From: Xenorhabdus bovienii SS-2004
GTDB lineage: Bacteria; Pseudomonadota; Gammaproteobacteria; Enterobacterales; Enterobacteriaceae
Length of the DNA: 64,000 bases
Assembly (NCBI RefSeq): GCF_000027225.1
Contig: NC_013892.1
Coordinates: forward strand, 1,116,001-1,180,000
Reading direction: 5' to 3'
The position numbers and the translations under genes were made by a program. Positions 30,964-41,000 of the stretch are shown piece by piece. The notes below the pieces were generated by a model, which had not been told where the DNA came from, did not search any database, and was given only the letters and a program-made list of their open reading frames with translations. Every line of letters begins with the position of its first letter. Position 1 is the stretch's first letter.

Positions 30964-32003
30964 CGCTCATTCGAAGTGTGATTTATTTAACTGTGCTATA
31001 TAACACGATAATAAATTGGATTAATATTTAATATTCTCTGTTTTCGCCTGAAGGTTAAAGAATATATGCCATTGGGCGATTTTTACTTCTGTTTGTTAAA
31101 GTAATGTTTAAATTTCTGATGCCGGTAAAAAAGTAAATAACGGGCAGATGTAAAGCACATTATCCAAATATGCTATTTTATTCCCTCCATAAGTATCTTA
31201 TTTTCCCGCTCTCCCATTGATATTAATGTTCACCAAATTCTCTTTATCGGAGATGAATTTAATGATGTGATATCAATCATTCTATTGCTTGTTATTCCAT
31301 ATTGTAATTCTCATACTAAAAATCACTGAAATATATAATTACAAATGTTATTTTTAATATTAGTTAATATTATTATGATGCCTATAATACGTAAAAATAG
31401 TTATTTTTCTTATATTGCTAAATATTTTATGACTGTTGTGTTATTTAAAATGATATTTATTTAATTTTAATATGAAAGTATATTATTACGAATAACTTGC
31501 TTGCTAGTTAAATCTTCAATTTAATGTGAATATCTAATAATATTTGAATCTTATTTATTTACTTCTGAATTAACTCCGCTATGCAGAATAATAAAATTAT
31601 TACCGTGCGAAATGTTATCTATTAATAACATTAAGTTAAATTTCCCGTCTGTTACTATAATCATAAATAATTGTTTTTAAAGAAATAATTAAGTAATCAG
31701 GGAAGCCTTTAATTCTATGCGCCGTTATATCAAGGACGAAGACTAATAAAAAAGAGGCAGTAAGAGGCCATATTTAATCAAATAATGGGCTGAATATGTC
31801 TCGAAAGCAGGATGCCTGCCTAATTAAAAACTCCGATAACGACGATAACTCACGATATCTATCTGTCAGCCAATTTAGGTATGAAGGTAGCTGAGGCATT
31901 TCTTTTCCAATTTATCGCCAGGACTGATTCAAAAAGTCATTACCTGATATCCGGTCAGGTAAGCAAATTTTTATTTAATAAAAAATCCGAAGGGAGTATC
32001 GAT
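30964..32003. other. Long AT-rich region upstream of the NRPS gene
   Basis: About 1 kb with no supported gene. Base composition is strongly AT-rich, in contrast to the NRPS that follows. It is presumably the NRPS promoter and regulatory region and a likely target for nucleoid-associated silencing. I cannot place a promoter. Confidence 0.5.
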
Positions 32004-35000
32004 ATGGATAACATTCTGGCCTCGCCATTTACACGCCTATTTTGGAATGAATGGATTCTTGAACCTGATTCAGTTAAATACAATATGGTTATGGATCAAA
32101 CTATCCAAGGTGATTTGGATGAAAGTAAATTGAGATCGGCTATACAGGGATTGATAAATCAATATCCATTATTTCAATATCAGCTTGATGAAGAAAATGG
32201 GGAATTATATTGGAAACCGGGTCCGAATAGTCTTAATACCCTACAAATTTTTGACAGTGAGGAAAAACTGCGTCAGTTTGCCTTGCAGCCCTTTGATTTA
32301 AGGCAAGGGTCACTGATTCGATTTGGGTTATTTCAGCAGGCAGAGCGACAATTTCAATTAGTCATTGTACTACACCATATTGTGGTAGATGGCGGGAGTA
32401 CCGAAGAGTTTTATCACTCCATATCGGATCTCTATAATCAGCGCCCCCTGCGCCACACTCCTCTGACACTGGATCAAATTGCGGAAAAGTTTGCACAATA
32501 TCGTCAGCAGATAAAAACACTGGAAGAGCATCAGCCTGAACAGTTCTGGAAAACATGTTTGACGGAAGTGGCAGCAACTAATCCGCTACCCTATCTATCA
32601 GAACTGGCGGAAGACGAACAAGAGTTAGTGGGAGAAGTTCGTTTCAATTTGCCATTAAATGATTGGTTACACCTTAAGCGTTCTCTCCGGCACTGTACGC
32701 CATTTCTGGTGTTCAAAACATTGTGGGCGGCACTGATTGCTCAATATATGCCTGATGGAAAGGTTCACGTCAGTTATCCGGTTGCCGTGACAGGAGGAGA
32801 ATCGCTTTCATTGGGTGCCCAAATCAACACCGCTGTTTTTCCCTTACAGTTGGATGATACGGTCAGCTTTGCTTCGCTTTACCGACAGACGTTACATTAC
32901 ACCTCATCATTGAAGGCACCCTCCGGCCTGCGTTTCTCATATTGGCCGCTTTTTAAGGTGTTGCCCTTTACGCCGATCCGTAAGTTAAATGTTGTTGTGA
33001 ATCAAGCCCACTTCAAGGATTTCTGTCTGGAACTGGAGGGTTGTGAAGTCCATTACAATCACCGTTTCGACAACGACTTAGCAGATTCGGAATGGGCGCT
33101 GGAATATCAGCAGCAGGATGATCAATGGTCTTTCCGTATCCGCTATCCCCGCCGCCGTTTCCATCCTGAACAAATTACTGCCTTGGCCGAACAGTTCCAG
33201 CAACTCTTGGTTAATGCCCTGACAAATCCAGAAAAACCGATCCGACAATTTCCGTTCCTGACACCGGATCAGCGTATTACCTTACTGAAATGCGGTCATC
33301 AGGGAGAACAGGGGGATGTTCCCGAAACAACGATCCATGAAAAATTTCAACAGCAGGTTTGCCTGCATCCACAACAAATCGCGTTGATTGATAATCAGCA
33401 GCAACTCAGTTATGCGGAATTGGAACAACGTAGTAACCAACTGGCTCATTTGATACGGGAGCGTTATCTGCAAGCGACTGGACAATCGCTGTCCCCGGAC
33501 ACCCTATTGCCGATTTTTATGAATCGTGGGGTTGATATGGTGATTGCCATGTTGGCGGTGATGAAAGCGGGAGCGGCTTATCTGCCTCTTGACCCGCAAG
33601 TCCCAACGCAACGGCTGGCCTATATCCTGACCGATAGCCAATCCCGGCTGGCAATTACAGACATGACGCATCAAACCATATTGCGCGATTACGGGCAAAA
33701 TCTGGCTTTGTTGACATTCGGAAACGACTGGGATGATTACCGTGATCAGCCAGACAGTGCTCCGCAAACAGCCTCAGAGCCGAGTTCATTAGCCTACTCC
33801 ATCTATACATCTGGTACGACAGGCCGTCCGAAAGGGACTCTGCTGGAGCATCGTGGAGTATTACTCATGCTGGATGGTCTATATGCCAGAGTGATTGAGG
33901 GTATTGAACGGCCACAACGCTGGTTGCAGTTTGCTTCGCTGGCATTTGATGCCCATGTGTTTGAAACTTTTATGGCACTGTGTTTCGGCCATACATTGGT
34001 GATTGCTTCAGAAGAAGAGCGTCATGATCCTGAGCTGCTGAAAAAATTAATCGAAACTTATCAGGTTGAAGTCGCCACTTTTCCCCCCACCTTGTTGAAA
34101 ACAAAACCGGCGTTGCCTGCCCGGTTACAAAATATTCTGGTGGGAGGCGAAGCAACACCTCAAACCATTCTGGATCACTACGCCATGCAGGGACGGCGGA
34201 TATTCAACGCCTATGGCCCCACGGAAGCCAGCGTATGTGTCACTATGCACCATTATCAATGGGATGGCGCCCAAAATATTGGCCGTCCGTTTCCCGGCAT
34301 TCAGGCTTATGTCTTGGATGAACAGTTGCAGTTAGTCCCGATGGGCATGAGCGGTGAGCTTTACCTCTCTGGCGCTGTGCTGGCCAGAGGATATTTGGGG
34401 CAGCCGGAATTAACAGCCAAGGCGTTTATTGCCAACCCATTTGCTCAACATACCGATGATCAGCGGCTCTATCGTACGGGAGATCAGGCGCGTTGGTTGC
34501 CGAATGGGGAACTGGAATATCTGGGGCGTAAGGATTTTCAGGTAAAAATTCATGGCTATCGCATTGAGCTGGCTGAAATTGAGCAGGTATTTATTGCGGC
34601 ATCCGGGCTGAGTCAATGCGCAGCGCAGGTACGCGGTCAGGATCGCTCGCATATTGTGCTCTACTATGTGTCAGAGATTACCTTAAACGAAGATAACCTA
34701 CGTCGTACTTTGCAGCTTTCCCTGCCGGATTACATGATGCCATCTGCATTCGTGCAACTGGCATCGCTGCCGATGACGATTAGTGGCAAGTTGGATGCTA
34801 CGGCGTTACCAGAGCCAGATTTTAAACAGAGCCGCTATGTTTATCGTGCCGCAGAAACGGAGTTAGAACACCGGTTGCAAAACATCTGGCACGGGATTCT
34901 GGGTTTGGACGAAATAGGGATTGATGACGACTTTTTTCATCTGGGGGGCGATTCCATTTCCGCTATCCGGTTGGTTTCGGAAATGCGTCGCCAGCAGTTG

Positions 35001-38000
35001 CCATGCAGCACTAAACTATTATATCAATGCCGTACGATTGCTGAACTGGCGGTACAACTGGCTACCACTCCTGATTCCCAGATGATGCATTCTGAACAGG
35101 GAATACTACAGGGTGATTTTCCTCTTCATCCTATTCAGCATTGGTTTTTCGAACAGGTATTTGCTGAGCCTCATCACTGGAATCAGGCTTTTCTGATTCG
35201 GGTACCGCCTTTACAACCGCACAAACTGGAAACAGCGATTCAGGCACTGGTGGAACGGCACGATATGCTGCGAGCCAGATTTATTCCCGCTGAACGCCAG
35301 ATTTATCTAGATATCAATCAGGTCGCACCAATGGCGCTGGAAATTTGCCATTATGATCCGTTGACTGATGGCGCACTCCATGACTGTCTGGATAGCTGGC
35401 AACGTGATTTCGACATTACGGCTGGCCCACTATGGCGTTTTGCTTATATTGATGGCTATCCAGATGGTTCAGCCCGCATTTACTGTGCCTTGCATCATCT
35501 GATTGTGGATGCTGTGTCATGGCGCATCCTGCTTGATGATTTAAAACAGCTTTATCATGATAAAAACCTCGGCGCCAAAACAGCCAGCTATCGGCAATGG
35601 CAGACAGCCTTGACTGAACAACTTTCCGGCTTTGAATCTCAGTGTGAATTCTGGCAGCAGCAATGTGTTTCACAATCTGATTACCGGCCATTATTGGAGG
35701 CCAGCCACACTCGTCAATTCCTGCAACAATCTTTAGAACCTGCCGCCAGTATCCGACTGCTGAGTGTGACCACAGGTGCGGCAAGTTTTGCGCCTAATGA
35801 AGTTTTACTGACTGCGTTCCTGCACGTATTGGGTCATCTCAGTGGAATAGCGAACCATACGTTGCTTCTGGAAGGTCATGGCCGCCATCTGCCATCGGTA
35901 CAGTTGGATGTGGGTCGTACTGTGGGTTGGTTTACGGCTCTCTATCCTCTGCATTTTTCTGCTGAAGGTGAAGAGGCGATTTCATTGCAGCAAGTTCATG
36001 CCACCCTTGGCGGCGTACCCGATTCAGGTATTTCATTCGGGGCACTGCGTCATTTGGGGGCTGAGGCGTCGGCATTGTCTCTGCCATATTCCGGGGTGAT
36101 ATTCAATTATCTGGGGCAGTTACAGGCGCCTGAAAATGACTGGCAAATCAGTGCAGAATCGGCCGGACAAACCATCAGTCCGCGCAATGTTGATTCCGGT
36201 TTACTTACCCTCAATCTCTGGCTTATCGGCCAAGAGCTGCACTATCGTTGGGATGGCTTACTCAGTCAGTCGCAGCTTGCTCAGTTGGATCACGGTTTCC
36301 AAACAGCCTTGATATCGCTTATCGACACGATGGCACCATCCGCCAGTAAGATTCAGCAGACAGTGGACGATGGGATTGATACCGCACTACTGGCCCGATT
36401 ACCGGCAGGATTGACACCAGTGGTTGCTTATCCGGCCAACAGCCTACAACAAGGATTTATCCATCATTATCTGAGTCATCCCGATAACTCGACTTATCAT
36501 TTTCAGTTTGTCCTGGATTACGAACAACCGATCGATCTGAATGATTACTACCGCGCTTGGGAATACGCCCAGCAGCGATATCCGGTGTTGCGTACAGGCT
36601 TTGACTGGCAGGAACAGCCACAGCAAATTGTGTTCAGGCAGGCTGAATTATTATGGCAATACCATGATCTCAGTACCTGTTCTACACAGGAGCAAGCATT
36701 GACTGCGCTTTGTCAGCAACAATACCACCAATCTTTCGAACTGAATAAACCAGAGCTGATGCGGGTTTGTTTCGTTAAACTGGCCGCCGACCGATACAGC
36801 CTGATCCACACCAGTCATCACATTATTATTGATGGCTGGAGCAGCCAGATATTGCTGGAATATGTCCATCGTACTTATCAGCAGCTACAGGCGGGACAAA
36901 TGCCGGATACCCGTACCGATACAGCTTATCTGGCGACCCAGCGTTATTACGCGAGTCAAATTGCGGAGTGTCGTCACCACTGGCAACAACGGAATACCCG
37001 GCATTGGGAAAGCACGGATATTTCCCTGTTGTTTAACCATAATTTATCCAATACCACCCGCAATGACGTTCCTGAGACTCAAGCCACCGCGCATCACACA
37101 TTACCTCATGCTGACGCTTTGTCATTACAGGAAACCGCCCGTAATCATGGACTGACACTCAATATCATGCTCCAGTTCGCCTGGCATAAGCTATTGCATC
37201 TGTTCAGCCAACAATCACAGACCATCGTCGGTATCACCTTGTCTGGCCGCAACCATCCCGTATCAGGTATCGAACATAGTGTCGGATTATTCATCAATAC
37301 CTTGCCACTGGTAATGGACTGGGAACCGCAATCGACCTGTCTGCAACAGCTTCGCACGCTTCATCAACGCATGATTGATTTGGATACCTACAGCTATCAG
37401 CCACTGGCTGAATTGCAGCCCGCAGGTGAAAAGTTGTTCCAATCTATTTTTGTCTATGAAAATTATCCAACGACAGCATTGGATACCCTGCGGGGCAATC
37501 TGCGGACTGCCAGTGGCAATAATACCGACTATCCGTTGAACCTGATCGCTGAGGGTAATGTAGAGCAAGGATTGACGCTATCTCTGTCCTATAACCAGAA
37601 TTGCCTTGATGCTGAACGCGCCAATGCCATTTTGCAGATGCTGGGAACATTGCTGGCGCGTCTTCCTTCCCATCTTCACTATCCACATCCGCAGTTATTA
37701 GCGCTGAGTGATGACAAACGCCGACAACTGCTAGAAGAATGGGCTTTTGCGGTTGATCAAGGCTTGGAATTGATGACTCTGCATGGTTTGCTGGAAAGAC
37801 AGGCACGATTGACACCACAAAATCCGGTATTAATGGATGATCACCGGACATTGAGCTATCAAGAATTGGATGAGATCACATCACATCAGGCTGTTCGGTT
37901 GCGGGCGGCATATCGTCGTCTTTTTCAGCGTGAATTAGCGTCAGGTGAGCTGATAGGTCTGTGCTGCGGGCGCAGTATCGACATGGTTGTAGCATTACTG

Positions 38001-41000
38001 GCGATTCTCAAAGCCGGGGCTGCTTATGTGCCGATGGATACAAATGTTCCGGCAGAGAGACTGAATTACATCCTGCAGGATAGCCAAATCAGGTTGGTAC
38101 TGACAGAACCCGATTTAGCACCTCTGTTTGAGCGTCCCGATCTACAACAGCTATATCTGAGCGAATTGGCGGATACAGAGGCAACGGATGATATCCCACA
38201 ACCGTTGCCGCAGGTGGAACCAAGGCAATTGGCTTATGTTATTTACACATCAGGCACGACAGGCCGGCCGAAAGGTACGCTGGTAGAACATTGTGGCTCT
38301 GCTGCTATGGCGCGTAGCCTGTTTGCCAGAATGGAAATGGAACAGTCAGGTGTTCGCTTCCTGCAATTTTCTTCCATTGTGTTTGATGCCCATCTGATGG
38401 AAATTTTCCCGGCATTGGTTGGGGGACACTCGCTGGTGGTAGCATCTGACGCACAGCGTTATGACTTACAGGAATTACAAACGTTATTGCAGAAATGGCA
38501 GATTGGTTATGCGATGTTGCCGCCAGTGCTGCTTAAACTCAAACCGACGTTGCCGGCCAGCCTGCAATGGCTGATAGTGGGAGGAGAAGCCACGTCTCAG
38601 GATGTGTTCGATCACTATGCGGATCAGGGAATCAATGTATTCAACTGTTATGGCCCGACTGAAAGCAGTGTCTGCTGCATCGTTAACCCTTATCGTTATA
38701 ATGGCGCGCGCAACATTGGCAGACCATTGGCGCAGTGTGCGGCTTATGTGCTGGATAGTGATTTGCAGCCGTTGCCGGTGGGTGCGCCTGGTGAATTGTT
38801 CCTATCCGGCGTAGGGTTAGCGCGTGGCTATTTGAATCAACCAGAATTAAGCCGTGAAAAATTCATTCCTAATCCATTCCAACAGCACCCGGATCATGCC
38901 CGCTTATATCGCACGGGCGACATTGTGCACTGGCTGGATGGAGGCTCGTTGGAATATCTCGGTCGTAATGACAGTCAGGTGAAAATTCGGGGACATCGGA
39001 TCGAGCTTGGAGAAATCGAGTGTGTGCTCGCCAATATTGAGGGTGTCGATCAGGCTGTGGCGATCATTCATGGCAAGGAATCCCCAAAGATCGTCTGTTA
39101 TTATACGGTAAGCCCGTTAAACAGTAGTAATAGCATTGATTCGTCTGAGATCCGGCAGATATTGGCACAGGTGTTGCCTCACTATATGCAACCCAGTGCG
39201 TTGATTCCATTGCCCCGTATTCCGATGACTATCAATGGCAAACTGGATCGCCGCCTGTGTCCTGCGCCTGTTTTTACGGATGTACAGCAGGAGTACACGG
39301 CTGCTGAGACGCCGCTGCAACAGCAGTGTTGTGATATCTGGGCGGCGTTGCTGCAATGTGAACGTATCGGCATAGACGATAACTTTTTCCGGCTGGGCGG
39401 CAACTCTATTATAGCTATCCAGTTGAGTAATCGTTTGAGCCAGTTATTGCAGTGCACCATCCCATTAGTGGCGTTAAACCGGCATCCTACCGTCAGATCT
39501 CTGAGCGCGTTCCTGTCCGGTAATTGCACGCACCTTGACCAGATACCCCAAGCAGGGTTGCAACGGGGGAGCCTGTCTTTTGCACAATTACGCCTCTGGT
39601 TTATCGAAACGCTGATGCAGGAAAACAATGTTTACCACATTCCCCTGCTATTCCGCTTGCAGACAGATATCCAGACGGACAGTTTTGTCCATAGCTTGCA
39701 AGCCGTGGTACACCGCCATCAGATATTACGTTGTACCTTTGAACAAGATGAACACGGAAAATCTTTCCTGCAAGCCCATGATGAGGCACTGGCTGTTGTC
39801 CATGCGGAAGTGCAGGCGGATGAATGGCATGATTTTCTGCAAAAAGAGATCTTCCGTGTATTTGATTTACGCTGTGAATACCCTATCAGAGCGACGCTGT
39901 TACAACGGACTGAATCAGATGGGCAAGTGTCTCATTTCTGCCTGCTCAACATTCATCACATTAGTTTTGACGGCTGGTCGTTGAATGTGTTCTTAAAGGA
40001 GCTGGCCGAGTTCTATGGCGCTGAATTGAATAACCGCCCACCCGCACTGCCGCCGTTATCCATCCAATATATGGATTATGCAGCCTGGCAGCAGCAGATG
40101 TTGTCCAGCGATAAACTGGAACAGTTAAAACAATTCTGGCTGAAACAGTTACAGGATTGTCCTCAGTTGGAACTTCCCTGCGACTATCCGCGCCCCGATA
40201 TTTTTGATCATCGTGGCAGCACGACTTTCTTCTCCCTGACTCCTCAGTTAAGCCACCAGTTGCGGCAACTGGCGCGCCAACTGGATGTGACTTTACATGC
40301 GGTTTTGTTGACTGGCATGAATCTCCTGTTGGTCAGGTATTGCGGCAAGCACGATATTGTCATCGGTAGCCCGATAGCCAACCGTTCACATCCGCAGTTG
40401 GAGCCATTGATTGGCATGTTTGTCAATATGCTGGTACTGCGTAATCAGGTATCGTCAGAGTGGAGCGTTGCTGAACAAATTCGTCAGGTTTTTGCCAGCA
40501 CGATTACCAGCCAGCAGCATCAAGAAATGCCTTTCGAAAAACTGGTCGAATTTCTGAAGTTAAACCGTGATTTATCACGCCACCCGCTGTTTCAGATCTC
40601 TTTCTCGCTGGAACAGAAAGCGACGGATGTTGATGCACCTTTCAGCATGCAAAATCTGGCGGAGTTATATGATGTCGCCAAGTTTGACCTCAGCTTCGGA
40701 TTTGAAGAGGGGAATGATGCGCTGTCCGGCAATATTAACTACGCCAAAGCGCTGTTTGCACCAGAAACGATCAATGAAATGGTCAGGCACTTCCAGAATA
40801 TATTGATGCAGATGGTGGCTCATCCGGAACAATTAGTGCAAGACATTAGCCTGTATTCACCGGAAGAGAGAATAGCTCTGTTGCAACCGCCAATGGAAAC
40901 GCAGGATGCTGCTCTCTACAGTTATCCATTGTATCAGGGGCTTCTCGATTGGACTCGGCAGCAGCCGAATGATATCGCCCTGATTGATACTCTCGGTCAG

